A stretch of 64,000 bases of DNA from Alphaproteobacteria bacterium. GTDB taxonomy: Bacteria; Pseudomonadota; Alphaproteobacteria; Caulobacterales; Hyphomonadaceae. The stretch lies in NCBI GenBank assembly GCA_018969425.1, contig JAGWYJ010000001.1, positions 62,001 to 126,000 of the forward strand, in the 5' to 3' direction. Made by a program: the position numbers and the translations under genes. Below are positions 27,833 to 36,544 of this stretch, piece by piece. Each line of letters opens with the position of its first letter. The stretch's first letter is position 1. The notes under the pieces were generated by a model, which was given only the letters and a program-made list of their open reading frames with translations, was not told the DNA's origin and did not search any database.

Positions 27833-28070
27833 GCGAGGCTCCTGTGACGATGCGTTGACACCAGGGCACCATACCGCCAAAGACACGGACCGAAAGACGG
27901 CTGCGGCGGCGGAACCGAAGAATTCATACGTGTTTAGGCGCCGGATCGCCCCGGGAGGCCGATTGCGAGTGGATTAAGCCCCCAAATGCGCTAAAGGGCG
28001 CTGGCCGATGCCGACCCGAGGCGCCTGTCGCGACCTCCGGGGCCTCCCATTCAGAGAAGCTATCCTCCTC

Positions 28071-30416
28071 ATGTCCTTTCCTCCAAGCCATCCCGCGCTC
28101 GACAGCGCTCTTCGCAGTCGAGGCTATGAAACGCCGACACCGGTTCAAAAGGCGGTCCTGGAGGCTGCGGAAACAGCAGGTCCTCTCGTCGATCTGCTTG
28201 TTTCGGCTCAAACCGGATCCGGCAAGACAGTGGCCTTCGGACTGGCGATGGCCTCGAGCCTTCTCGGCTCATCACCGGATCTTCCTCCCGCATCAGCGCC
28301 TTTGGCCCTGATCATCGCGCCCACGCGCGAACTGGCCATGCAGATCAGCCGAGAGCTGGCGTGGCTCTACGCAAATACCGGCGCGCGGATCGCTCACTGC
28401 GTCGGGGGCATGGATGCACGGCGAGAGCAGAGAGCCCTTGCCGACGGCGCCCACATCGTCGTGGGAACGCCCGGCCGCATACGCGATCACCTTGAGCGGG
28501 GCTATCTGAATCTGTCGGAACTGTCGGTGGTGGTCCTCGACGAGGCCGACGAGATGCTCGATCTCGGATTCCGCGAAGAGCTCGAGTTCATTCTCGAAGC
28601 CGCCCCGGAGGGACGTCGCACTCTTCTGTTCTCCGCGACGATTGCGCGCGGCATCGCTCTTCTCGCCCGACGCTTCCAACGTGACGCCGTTCGTATCGAC
28701 ACGACGAGCCATAGCGAGCCTCACCGAGACATCGAGTACAGGATCCTCAGGGTGGCGCCCCAGGATGTCGATCGGGCCGTCGTCAATGTCCTGCGCTTCT
28801 TTGAAGCCCCGGGCGCTCTGGTTTTCTGCTCCACCCGAGAGGCGGTCCGGCGACTGCATGGCTTTCTCCGAGATCGCGGATTCTCAGCCGTCGGACTCTC
28901 AGGAGAACTCAGTCAACGCGAGAGAACCGACGCCCTTCAGTCGCTTCGAGACGGCCGGGCGCGGGTGTGCGTAGCGACCGATGTCGCCGCTCGCGGCCTA
29001 GATCTCCCCGACCTTGGAATCGTGATCCACGCCGACCCGCCAACCAACAAGGCCGCACTCCTGCACAGAAGCGGGCGTACCGGCAGAGCTGGTCGGAAGG
29101 GTGTTTCGGTCCTGATGGTTCCGCCCGCCAAAAGACGACGGACCGAGCAGGTCCTCGCCTCCGCCAACATTGAGGCGACCTGGTCAGAGGCGCCGTCGCG
29201 AGAATCAATCCTGTCCCGGGACCGCCTGAGGCTGCTCGAGAACCCCGCACTTTCCGAAACTCCGGCCGAGGAGGATGTCGCTCTGGGACAAATGCTGCTG
29301 GAGCGGGTCGATGCGGTGCAGATCGCAGCGACGCTCATGCGGGTCTTCCGAGGGCGTCTGCCTGAGCCTGAGGACCTGGCCGCAGCGGGACGCTTCAGCG
29401 ATCCGCAGGCCCTCCCGCGCGCAAGGAAGAGCCCAGACGGAGCTGAACCCTCAGAGCGACGCCCCCGGCGCGAGCGGAACGAGGGCGCGGCCTGGTTCCG
29501 TCTGAACTCAGGCCGGAAACGAGGCGCCGATCCGAAATGGCTCGTTCCCCTGATCTGCAGGCTGGGGCGCGTCGAAAAGAAGGATATCGGGGCCATTCGG
29601 ATTTTCGAGACTGAAACCCGTTTTGAGATCATCGGCGAAGCGATTGCGGGTTTTACCTCAAGCGTGGCGGACACGGCCTCGGACGAAACGCGGATCCTGC
29701 CGTGCGAGCCGCCTTCGGGAGATGAGGAACGCGCTCCCCCCCGGCCAAGGCGCGAGCGAGAGGCAGGCTCCGACCGATCGTCATTCACACGCCCCGCCTA
29801 CCCCGCCCGTGCGCCAAGCCCTTCTCACGCCGCCACACCCGAAGAGCGGACAACGCCTCCTGAAACAGGGGCGGAGCGAGCTGCAGACCGCCTCTCAGAA
29901 CGCCCCAGGACCGACGCGCAGACCCCACGCCCTCCCCAGGAGAAGCGCCCCCGCCAGCGCGTCCGTCAACGCGAGGAACGTCTCCAGGCAGGCAGCCCCG
30001 AACCGGCGAATAAAGGTTTCAACCGCGCGGAACCGGAGAGAGCCCGACACTCCAAAGGCGAGCCCGCATTCGCGCGATCGCCTTCCCCGCGGCGATCATC
30101 GGAGGACGGAAAGTCTACAGGCCGGGAGACCGGGGACCGTCTGTCAAAGTTTCCGCGGCCGTCAGCAGGACCGGGCAAGGCTGGAAAATCGGGATTTCAG
30201 CACCGCAAGGGCCCATCGCGGAAGATGCGTTCAGACGCTCCCTCGGCGAGCGTCTCTGCAGAGGCTACCCAGTCTCCACCCTCGCGTACGACGTCTGATG
30301 CGGACATGCGTCCGAGACGACCTCGCGAACCTCATTCCGGAGGGCGCCCGGGAAAACCGTCCCGGCCGGGCAAAGGCTTCCCGCCCAAAGGGCGCCCCGG
30401 TCGCTGGACGCCGTGA
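28071..30416 (+). CDS. DEAD-box RNA helicase, DbpA-like, with long basic tail
   Basis: 781 residues from the ATG at 28071 (MSFPPSHPALDSALRSRGYE begins the Q-motif region). Helicase motifs in order: Q motif TPTPVQKAVL, motif I AQTGSGKT, Ia PTRELAMQIS, GG, TPGRIRDHL, DEAD (VVLDEADEMLDLG), SAT, and in RecA2 VFCSTREAVRR, ATDVAARGLDLPD and HRSGRTGRAG. Residues ~470-555 resemble the DbpA RNA-binding domain (GADPKWLVPLICRLGRVEKK, then IGAIRIFETETRFEIIG), which targets 23S rRNA hairpin 92. The last ~220 residues are a disordered Arg/Pro/Ser/Gly-rich tail ending GKGFPPKGRPGRWTP. Likely acts in 50S ribosome assembly. Confidence 0.88.
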   Translation: MSFPPSHPALDSALRSRGYETPTPVQKAVLEAAETAGPLVDLLVSAQTGSGKTVAFGLAMASSLLGSSPDLPPASAPLALIIAPTRELAMQISRELAWLYANTGARIAHCVGGMDARREQRALADGAHIVVGTPGRIRDHLERGYLNLSELSVVVLDEADEMLDLGFREELEFILEAAPEGRRTLLFSATIARGIALLARRFQRDAVRIDTTSHSEPHRDIEYRILRVAPQDVDRAVVNVLRFFEAPGALVFCSTREAVRRLHGFLRDRGFSAVGLSGELSQRERTDALQSLRDGRARVCVATDVAARGLDLPDLGIVIHADPPTNKAALLHRSGRTGRAGRKGVSVLMVPPAKRRRTEQVLASANIEATWSEAPSRESILSRDRLRLLENPALSETPAEEDVALGQMLLERVDAVQIAATLMRVFRGRLPEPEDLAAAGRFSDPQALPRARKSPDGAEPSERRPRRERNEGAAWFRLNSGRKRGADPKWLVPLICRLGRVEKKDIGAIRIFETETRFEIIGEAIAGFTSSVADTASDETRILPCEPPSGDEERAPPRPRREREAGSDRSSFTRPAYPARAPSPSHAATPEERTTPPETGAERAADRLSERPRTDAQTPRPPQEKRPRQRVRQREERLQAGSPEPANKGFNRAEPERARHSKGEPAFARSPSPRRSSEDGKSTGRETGDRLSKFPRPSAGPGKAGKSGFQHRKGPSRKMRSDAPSASVSAEATQSPPSRTTSDADMRPRRPREPHSGGRPGKPSRPGKGFPPKGRPGRWTP

Positions 30417-30426
30417 CCGTTTGCGA

Positions 30427-31416
30427 TCAGCTCAGCCCCATGGCCTCAGACGCCAGACGCAGAGATCGGACGCGCATCGAGTGATCCCAGATGGAGGACG
30501 AGATGATGAGTTCATCCGCTCCGGTTCTGTCCAGAAGGGCCTTCAGTCGCGATCGCACGTCGTCGACGGTACCTACCGCCGAGCATGAAAGGGACTGAGC
30601 AATGACGCCCTCGAGCGCGGGATGAAGTTCCAGACCCTCGACCGGGTGAGGCAGTTTTCCGGGACGCCCGGAGCGAAGATTCGCAAAGGCCTGCTTCAAC
30701 GATGAAAACAGATAAGCCGCCTCGCTGCGGGATGGCGCGGCGATGACGTTGGCGGCCACCATAACGTGAGGGTGATCGAGACAGGCTGACGCCCGAAAAC
30801 GGTCTCGATACACCCGCAACGCCGAATCAAGATCGGCAGGCGCGAAGTGGGAGGCGAATGCGAAGGGCAAACCCAGCGCTGCAGCCACCTGAGCTCCGAA
30901 GAGGCTTGAGCCCAGTATCCACACCTCAACCTTCGCCCCAGCCCCCGGGACTGCTCGAACAGCCTGGCCCTGCGCCGCCGGCTCAAGCCAGCCCAGAAGC
31001 TCGACCACATCCTGAGGAAAGCGGTCAGGATTGCTGTCCAGACTTCGTCTGAGGGCTCGCGAGGCGGCCAGATCAGATCCCGGAGCCCTTCCTAATCCCA
31101 AGTCGATACGCCCGGGATGAAGGGCCTCAAGGGTGCCGAACTGCTCAGCGATCGCCAGAGGCGCATGATTGGGCAGCATAACGCCGCCGGCTCCGATGCG
31201 AATGCGGCGCGTGCCGGCGGCGAGATGAGCCAGAACGACAGATGTGGCGGAACTGGCCACGCCTTCCATGTTGTGATGTTCCGCCACCCAAACCCGCGAA
31301 TAGCCCAGACTCTCCGCCTCCCGGGCGAGGTCGAGACTGTTGGCCAAGGCCACGCCGGCGGATGCGCCCTCAGCAACCGGGACAAGATCAAGCAGAGACA
31401 GCGGCGTCATGGTCAT
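30427..31416 (-). CDS. Luciferase-like (LLM class) flavin-dependent oxidoreductase, MsnO8 type
   Basis: 329 residues forming a single bacterial-luciferase TIM barrel. Conserved blocks: [20 protein letters not shown] at the start, [60 protein letters not shown] and RAPGSD. This combination is characteristic of the MsnO8/YhbW-like subgroup, which uses reduced F420 or FMN. Substrate is unknown. It stops 10 bases after the dbpA-like gene ends and faces it, so the two are convergent with no visible terminator. Confidence 0.9.
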   Translation of the reverse strand: MTMTPLSLLDLVPVAEGASAGVALANSLDLAREAESLGYSRVWVAEHHNMEGVASSATSVVLAHLAAGTRRIRIGAGGVMLPNHAPLAIAEQFGTLEALHPGRIDLGLGRAPGSDLAASRALRRSLDSNPDRFPQDVVELLGWLEPAAQGQAVRAVPGAGAKVEVWILGSSLFGAQVAAALGLPFAFASHFAPADLDSALRVYRDRFRASACLDHPHVMVAANVIAAPSRSEAAYLFSSLKQAFANLRSGRPGKLPHPVEGLELHPALEGVIAQSLSCSAVGTVDDVRSRLKALLDRTGADELIISSSIWDHSMRVRSLRLASEAMGLS

Positions 31417-31542
31417 AATCCAGCTCTACTCCACAATCACGCCGCCCTCTCCGTTTTAAAAGCAGACGGCTTGTCGCTGGCGCGCCACGCTGATAGCCGG
31501 GACGTCAAAGCGAAGGCCGGGGGCGCTCGGAGACAATCGCCA

Positions 31543-32295
31543 ATGTCGCAATCCAGTCCGCAGATCGATCCGAGTTTCGTGCGCCTCCAACTGGACTTCG
31601 CCTGGGTCCTGCGCGAGCTCATAGACGCCCCGCTTGCAGATATCCTTCTTCCCAACACTCAATTCCACAGACTCCTCGGCCTCGGCCGCCCCGATCAGGG
31701 ACCTGCGGAAGGCTGGCGACCCATCGCAGAAGAGATCGATCGTCTGGACGCCTCCGACACGGTCGAGGCGTTTCTGATCGAGTCTCTACGTTCCGCACCG
31801 CCTCCCGCACCAGACCCGAACCTTACCTTATTCGGTTGCTTCGCATGCGAAAAACCCAACGCGTCAGGCGGGGTCAGGATCCACTTCACTCATCGCGACC
31901 CTCGCCCCGGACCAGGCCCGCTGTCCCGGAGCCGCCTCCATGCGCGTCGCGCAGACCTGATCTCCATGATTGACCATCTCACCGCCTCGGAGCCTCTCGC
32001 CCGAACGATCGAAGGGGCTTCATGGCTTTACAACACCGAGGCCTACCGACGCATCTTCCCAGCCGACTACGTATCCTCCCTGAAACCGAAGGCAGGCCCG
32101 CGCACCCTGACGGGTTATTCCTACTGGGGCCAGTTCATCGATCATCAGGGACGATTGAAGTCCGGTCCGGCCCACGCCTTCCGTGATCGATTTTCCGAAC
32201 TTAATGCCGAGGCCCCGTGGCAGATATTTCCCTACCAGGCTCTTCTGGCGAGCGCTCCGCTCGCATCATTCTCCAGCGTCAGCCGATCCGCCTGA
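31543..32295 (+). CDS. Conserved-looking protein of unknown function with CxxC motif
   Basis: 250 residues from the ATG at 31543. A longer frame to 31117 exists but would run antisense into the luciferase-like gene, so I reject it. No known domain is recognised. Features: a short helical N-terminus ([20 protein letters not shown]), one CxxC in [13 protein letters not shown], then [18 protein letters not shown] and [20 protein letters not shown], which read like a folded globular core rich in aromatic residues. There is no signal peptide or membrane helix. Codon usage and GC match neighbours. It converges with the gamma carbonic anhydrase gene, overlapping by 17 bases. Confidence 0.7.
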   Translation: MSQSSPQIDPSFVRLQLDFAWVLRELIDAPLADILLPNTQFHRLLGLGRPDQGPAEGWRPIAEEIDRLDASDTVEAFLIESLRSAPPPAPDPNLTLFGCFACEKPNASGGVRIHFTHRDPRPGPGPLSRSRLHARRADLISMIDHLTASEPLARTIEGASWLYNTEAYRRIFPADYVSSLKPKAGPRTLTGYSYWGQFIDHQGRLKSGPAHAFRDRFSELNAEAPWQIFPYQALLASAPLASFSSVSRSA

Positions 32296-32803
32296 GCCCG
32301 GAAGCATAGCGCCGCCAGTTGGCGACATAATGATGGGCGGAGGCTGTGATCATCTGAACCTGCGCCTCACCCAGCTCACGCACCACTTTTCCAGGAGCCC
32401 CCATGACGAGGGAGTTGTCCGGAATTTCCTTTCCCTCGGTAATCAGAACATTCGCCCCTATCAGGCAGTTACGACCAATCCTGGCTCCATTGAGTATGAT
32501 CGACCCGATACCGATCAGGGTGTTGTCCCCGATCGTACATCCGTGCAGCATCACCAGATGACCGATGGTGCAGTCGCGGCCGATGGTGAGCGGCTGACCC
32601 GCATCAGTGTGAAGAACAGAGCCATCCTGGACGTTCGAGTTCTCCCCGATCGTGATGGGATCATTGTCCCCTCGCAGGGTCGCGCCAAACCAGACGCTCG
32701 CCCGGGGACGCAGGACCACTCGCCCGATCACTGTGGCGCTCTCGGCCACCCAGGTGTCCGGGTCAATTTCGGGAACCGCACCGTCGAGTTCATAAATCGC
32801 CAT
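32279..32803 (-). CDS. Gamma carbonic anhydrase family protein (left-handed beta-helix)
   Basis: 174 residues built from hexapeptide repeats ([LIV]G-x4), as in [40 protein letters not shown] and [20 protein letters not shown]. Histidines that bind metal in gamma-class enzymes are present ([15 protein letters not shown]). Members (YrdA, PaaY, CaiE types) may hydrate CO2 or act as thioesterases; activity cannot be told from sequence. The short C-terminal helix carries [20 protein letters not shown]. Its 3' end overlaps the convergent unknown gene by 17 bases. Confidence 0.92.
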   Translation of the reverse strand: MAIYELDGAVPEIDPDTWVAESATVIGRVVLRPRASVWFGATLRGDNDPITIGENSNVQDGSVLHTDAGQPLTIGRDCTIGHLVMLHGCTIGDNTLIGIGSIILNGARIGRNCLIGANVLITEGKEIPDNSLVMGAPGKVVRELGEAQVQMITASAHHYVANWRRYASGLRRIG

Positions 32804-32869
32804 CGGGCCGCCTCTCTCAGAACTGTGTCATTAGGGTTTTATTAAAGTCCGAAACCTCTATCTTGAACA

Positions 32870-33047
32870 GGTCGTGATTCGCAGGAGATCCTGTGTTGAG
32901 ACGAGACTTGATCAGTCCCGGCCGTATGGCTCCTCCATGGCGATCCTGTTCGCCGCCGAGGGAGGATCTCCCGACAAGGCGACCTATCCGGCTGGCACGA
33001 CCGGTGAGCCCCAAAGAAGCCGCAGAGCCCCGCGCCTGCGGCTTTTT
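32870..33047 (+). ncRNA. Candidate structured small RNA or leader ending in an intrinsic terminator
   Basis: The 289-base gap before phoH is not coding but folds convincingly. GGTCGTG (32870-32876) pairs with CACGACC (32996-33002). GGAGATCCT (32884-32892) pairs with AGGATCTCC (32963-32971), a perfect 9-bp stem. Inside is a hairpin GGCGA/TCGCC (32939-32943, 32950-32954). A classic intrinsic terminator follows, GCCGCAG/CTGCGGC with TTTTT (33019-33047). Nothing else on the plus strand needs that terminator. It could be a free sRNA or an attenuating 5' leader of phoH, whose ATG is 46 bases on. I do not see SRP or tmRNA signatures. A 6S-like rod is possible but unproven. Confidence 0.5.
33019..33047 (+). 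terminator. Intrinsic terminator upstream of phoH
   Basis: Seven-base GC-rich stem GCCGCAG (33019-33025) / CTGCGGC (33036-33042), 10-base loop, then five T (33043-33047). Textbook rho-independent form on the plus strand. It lies 46 bases before the phoH start, so it ends an upstream small transcript or attenuates phoH. Confidence 0.8.
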
Positions 33048-33092
33048 CATGCGCCCGAAACCCCATCCCAAACCCGCTCAGGGAGTGACTGC

Positions 33093-33896
33093 ATGACCAA
33101 GCGATCCGCCATCCGTGGAGTGCGCACCGACACCCATCTCGAGGATGTCCCGCAACTCAACGTCATCCGGGGCGGATGGGACCCCGACGAGGCGTATGAG
33201 CGCTCAGGCAAACGACGACAGCGAGCTTCGGAGCCTCCCTCCGCTTCCGCAGCGGGCGGACGGGATCAGTCGTATGTCAAAAATGTTCAGGCCCGCTCGG
33301 AGGGGCAGGCGCGCCTGATGGACGCCATTGATCGTTCGGACGTCGTTCTGGCCTTAGGACCGGCAGGAACGGGCAAAACCTACCTCGCAATCTCCAAAGC
33401 CGTGGAGGCGCTTCGCTCAGGAAAAACAGGGCGTATTGTCCTGTGTCGTCCCGCCGTGGAGGCGGGAGAAAGAATCGGTTTCCTGCCTGGGGACATGGAG
33501 GACAAGCTCGCGCCTTATCTCAGACCCCTCTATGACGCGCTCGCGGACCGTATGGCTCCACGTCAGATCCGGCAGATGACAGCTGACGGCCTCATCGAAA
33601 TTGCACCCGTCGGTTTCATGCGGGGTCGCACGCTGAACAACGCCTTTGTGGTGATCGATGAGGCGCAGAACTGCACCTATGTCCAGCTGAAGATGCTTCT
33701 GACCCGTCTTGGCTGGAACTCGAAAATGGTGGTCACGGGCGACCCCGCTCAGTCAGATCTGCTTCCGGAACTCTCGGGGCTAGCGCCCGCGGCGGCGCGC
33801 CTCGAGGCCCTTGAAGGCGGGCCAAGCGTGGTGCGCCTTGAAGCGCGTGATGTCGTGCGTCATCCGCTTGTCGCAAGAATGCTCGGCGCGTTGTAG
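33093..33896 (+). CDS. phoH: PhoH family P-loop ATPase
   Basis: 267 residues from the ATG at 33093, chosen because GGGAG precedes it and the frame upstream runs through the structured leader. After a ~55-residue variable N-terminus comes the PhoH domain: VQARSEGQARLMDAID, Walker A LALGPAGTGKTYLAI, RPAVEAGERIGFLPGDMEDK, the segment LIEIAPVGFMRGRTLNNAFV, Walker B VVIDEAQNCT and TRLGWNSKMVVTGDPAQ. PhoH ATPases are linked to phosphate starvation and RNA/ribosome metabolism; ybeZ-type members act with YbeY. No ybeY lies next to it here, which leaves the subtype open. A structured RNA candidate sits directly upstream. Confidence 0.93.
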   Translation: MTKRSAIRGVRTDTHLEDVPQLNVIRGGWDPDEAYERSGKRRQRASEPPSASAAGGRDQSYVKNVQARSEGQARLMDAIDRSDVVLALGPAGTGKTYLAISKAVEALRSGKTGRIVLCRPAVEAGERIGFLPGDMEDKLAPYLRPLYDALADRMAPRQIRQMTADGLIEIAPVGFMRGRTLNNAFVVIDEAQNCTYVQLKMLLTRLGWNSKMVVTGDPAQSDLLPELSGLAPAAARLEALEGGPSVVRLEARDVVRHPLVARMLGAL

Positions 33897-33903
33897 CCGC
33901 ACC

Positions 33904-35058
33904 TCAGGACAGCGGCGCCCAGACTTCAAGATGGTTGCGCCGAACGACTTTTCGCGCGGCGCGGAGATGAACAAGATCTGTGAGACCGACATCTTCCAGC
34001 AGCTCATCCAATGCGGCGCGATCAGGACCGATCGTCCGGTCCCAGATGTCGTGAACCTTCTGAAGAAGGTAGAGGCGATAAGGCAGGACGCCCACCTTCA
34101 CAGGGAGACCGCGCCACAGGAATTCGACCTGGCCGATCACCCGGTCCTGGGGCCGGTCGAGCCCGGAGGTCCAATCCGGAAGATCGGGCCTCGCGGCGAG
34201 CCATCCGTTCGCGAAAGCCACAAAGGCCTTAATCTCAGGCAGATAATCGCTTGCGATAAACCTCAGAAGGGCGCGCAAGGTGTCGGGAACTTCATCATCC
34301 CGGAAAAGTCCGGGGTCTGCGTTCAGGTACTCTCCGATGTCCGGTTCAGAGGCGTTCATTCTCTCCACCCATCTCCAGACCCTGTGAGCGCGCGTCTTCA
34401 TGATGGCGGAGGGATAAGGGTCCCGAGCCAGATGGGCGTAGAGAGGCGCGATGAGGCCCCAATCTCCGATCGTCGGACGCCCCCCAAGCAGGAATGGGGA
34501 TCGCGAAAGGTGACGATCGAAGAGATCGAGGAACTCCAGGTAGGCGCTCTCGATCGCAGGAATGGTCTCAACTGACACCCCGAAGCTCGCCATCGCCTTT
34601 CGCATTCTCGCCGAGGACATCGCGAACACGCCGTGACGTGTTTCGTCATCGGCGCCGGGCGGGGCCAGAAATGCGGAAAAGTCCCTTTCGAGGAAGGGAC
34701 GATTGATCTCGTCGAAATTCCAGCGGTAATGCATGGCTGGTCGCAGCAGCCCCTCGCCGCCAAACAGCTCGAAGATTTGGGAGATAAGGGCGTGTCGAGG
34801 CGTCTCGGGACGCGCAGGCGGACGGTCGCCGCGCTGAGCCTCAAACCAGTCGATGATGTCGGATCCGTCCTGGATCAACTCGCCTTCAGGCGTTTCGAGA
34901 ACGGGAATGATCCAGCGTCCAATCCGCGGAACAAGGCGCTCTCGGAAATCAGGACCCCCTGCAGCGCGGTTTTCGAATGGAATTCCGTTTCTGATGAGAT
35001 AGCTCCGGACTTTGCCGGTGTAGAGGGAGCCGGGAGTTCCATACAGGCGATAACTCAT
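33904..35058 (-). CDS. Glutathione S-transferase-like protein
   Basis: 384 residues, longer than the usual ~210. The N-terminal thioredoxin-like domain is GST-type (LYGTPGSLYTGKVRSYLIRN, then IPVLETPEGELIQDGSDIID, where the cis-Pro and the glutathione-binding Asp/Ser region sit). The helical C-terminal domain contains FLLGGRPTIGDWGLIAPLYA, with the conserved N-capping Asp. The extra ~130 residues at the C-terminus are helical and have no domain I recognise. There is no clear catalytic Ser/Cys. Function, whether transferase or otherwise, is not determined. Confidence 0.82.
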   Translation of the reverse strand: MSYRLYGTPGSLYTGKVRSYLIRNGIPFENRAAGGPDFRERLVPRIGRWIIPVLETPEGELIQDGSDIIDWFEAQRGDRPPARPETPRHALISQIFELFGGEGLLRPAMHYRWNFDEINRPFLERDFSAFLAPPGADDETRHGVFAMSSARMRKAMASFGVSVETIPAIESAYLEFLDLFDRHLSRSPFLLGGRPTIGDWGLIAPLYAHLARDPYPSAIMKTRAHRVWRWVERMNASEPDIGEYLNADPGLFRDDEVPDTLRALLRFIASDYLPEIKAFVAFANGWLAARPDLPDWTSGLDRPQDRVIGQVEFLWRGLPVKVGVLPYRLYLLQKVHDIWDRTIGPDRAALDELLEDVGLTDLVHLRAARKVVRRNHLEVWAPLS

Positions 35059-35239
35059 GTGTTTCCCGCAACCTGAGCAATAGACGGATGATCATAGAGC
35101 GACGGACAGGCTAAGCCCGTCATCGTCGACATGGATCTTAGCGACGCGTGCGAGGAAACGACACTCTCCGTCTCCCCCGACGTTTTTCTAAAGCTTTCCG
35201 ACTTTCGAGAGACACGAACAGACAGCTTGAACAAGCGAC

Positions 35240-35279
35240 TTGACTCGTCTGGTGTGTTAGTATACTAACTCACTAACAC
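35240..35279 (+). promoter_or_regulatory. Promoter and nested palindromic operator of the GntR-ABC operon
   Basis: TTGACT (35240-35245) with TATACT (35261-35266; 15-base spacer) or TACTAA (35263-35268; 17-base spacer) forms a likely sigma-70 promoter. GTTAGTATACTAAC at 35256-35269 is a perfect 14-bp palindrome covering the -10. A wider repeat, GTGTTAG (35254-35260) and CTAACAC (35273-35279), encloses it, and ACTAAC occurs twice in direct order 8 bp apart. YtrA-type GntR repressors bind dyads at their own promoter, so this is a strong autoregulatory operator candidate. Confidence 0.75.
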
Positions 35280-35321
35280 TTCAGACCGCGATTTCCGCGA
35301 CCACATTATCGGGAGACCCCC

Positions 35322-35687
35322 ATGGCGCAGACGTGGAGAGACGACCAGCCGATCTGGAGACAGATCCGGGACCGGGTCGTGTCGGCCATCCTCGAAGGCG
35401 GATTGAAGGAGGGAGAGGCCCTCCCCTCAGTCCGACAGGTGGCGATGGACATGCAAGTCAATCCGCTCACCGTCTCACGAGCCTATCAGGATCTGGCTGA
35501 TGAAAATCTGGTGGAGCGGCGACGGGGGCTTGGAATGTTCGTTGTCGCCGGCGCACGCGCCAGGCTTGGAGCCAGCGAGCGGGAGATCTTCCTCCGCGAC
35601 GAATGGCCAGGCGTGGTTGAGCGAATACGGCGCCTTGGACTCTCCCTCGAAGACCTCCTCAAGACAACTCACGGGGACGACAGATGA
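35322..35687 (+). CDS. GntR family regulator, YtrA subfamily
   Basis: 121 residues. The N-terminal winged helix is GntR-type: PIWRQIRDRVVSAILEGGLK, EGEALPSVRQVAMDMQVNPL, TVSRAYQDLADENLVERRRG. Only ~40 residues follow, which is the short effector-free C-terminus of the YtrA subfamily. Such regulators usually repress their own ABC transporter operon and respond to envelope-active compounds. Its stop overlaps the ATPase start (ATGA), and a perfect palindrome overlaps its promoter 60 bases upstream. Confidence 0.93.
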   Translation: MAQTWRDDQPIWRQIRDRVVSAILEGGLKEGEALPSVRQVAMDMQVNPLTVSRAYQDLADENLVERRRGLGMFVVAGARARLGASEREIFLRDEWPGVVERIRRLGLSLEDLLKTTHGDDR

Positions 35688-36544
35688 CCGAGATACTCGT
35701 CAAAGCCTCCAACCTCTCCAAGCGCTATGGGGCCAAGGTTGCGCTGGCGCCGACCACGCTGGAGATTCCCGCCGGGCGCATCGTCGGCGTCATCGGCGCC
35801 AACGGCGCCGGCAAGAGCACGCTTCTCAACTGCATGCTCGGAATGTCCGAATACGACGGAGATCTGTCCGTGCTCGGACTCAATCCGATGTCTCGGCGCG
35901 CAGAGCTTATGAAAGATGTCTGCTTCATCGCCGACGTCGCGACGCTTCCGAAGTGGGCGCGTGTCAACGAAGTCCTCGACTGGGTCGCGGGCATGCATCC
36001 GAAGTTCGACAGGGGGAAGGCTGCTGACAGGATCGAAAAGGCCTCGATACCCCTGAACGGAAAGATCAGGACCCTTTCAAAGGGCATGACAGTCCAGGTC
36101 CACCTCGCGATCGCTCTGGCGATCGATGCCCGGTTGCTGGTTCTCGACGAGCCGACGCTTGGCCTCGACATCGTCAATCGGCGCGCCTTTTACGACGCGA
36201 TCATCGAAGAGTTCTTCGATGAAACCCGAAGCGTGATCATCACCACCCATCATGTCGATGAGGTCGAGCCGATGCTGAGCCACGCCATCTTCATCCGTGA
36301 CGGACATGTCACCCTTGACGCATCGATGGAGGATATCCAGCGACGGTTCTTCGCGGTCGATGCGACCGAGGAGACGCGCCCTGCAGCTGAAGCTCTCGGC
36401 CCCATCTACAAGAGATCTCTTCTCGGCCGGACAACCTATGTCTTCGACACCGCAGAACCGGATCGCCTCGCTGCCTTAGGGGAGCTGCGTCGGGTCGGCC
36501 TTTCAGATCTCTTCGTCGCTCTGGCGCAGCCGGAGGGCGACTGA
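35684..36544 (+). CDS. ABC transporter ATP-binding protein of the GntR-ABC operon
   Basis: 286 residues. Walker A GANGAGKSTLL, Q-loop region, signature-like LSKGMTVQVHLAIALA (replacing LSGGQ, as is usual for YtrB/CcmA-like exporters with LSKGM), Walker B LLVLDEPTLGLD and the switch histidine in VIITTHHVDEVE. The last ~80 residues form a C-terminal extension after the nucleotide-binding domain. It powers the permease encoded downstream. It overlaps gntR by four bases. Its TGA overlaps the ATG of a 30-codon ORF that leads into the permease gene. Confidence 0.93.
   Translation: MTEILVKASNLSKRYGAKVALAPTTLEIPAGRIVGVIGANGAGKSTLLNCMLGMSEYDGDLSVLGLNPMSRRAELMKDVCFIADVATLPKWARVNEVLDWVAGMHPKFDRGKAADRIEKASIPLNGKIRTLSKGMTVQVHLAIALAIDARLLVLDEPTLGLDIVNRRAFYDAIIEEFFDETRSVIITTHHVDEVEPMLSHAIFIRDGHVTLDASMEDIQRRFFAVDATEETRPAAEALGPIYKRSLLGRTTYVFDTAEPDRLAALGELRRVGLSDLFVALAQPEGD

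Noticed and set aside
29623-30588. 321-residue plus-strand ORF overlapping the dbpA-like 3' end
   Set aside because: It is another frame of the Arg/Pro-rich tail, without recognisable sequence, and runs into the opposite luciferase-like gene.
31117-31542. N-terminal extension of the unknown gene at 31543
   Set aside because: It runs antisense into the luciferase-like gene and reads as non-coding; the ATG at 31543 is preferred.
32818-33092. Signal-recognition-particle RNA, tmRNA or known riboswitch at the phoH leader
   Set aside because: No SRP core (GGAAG-type) or tmRNA tag signature seen; I keep only the generic structured-RNA call.
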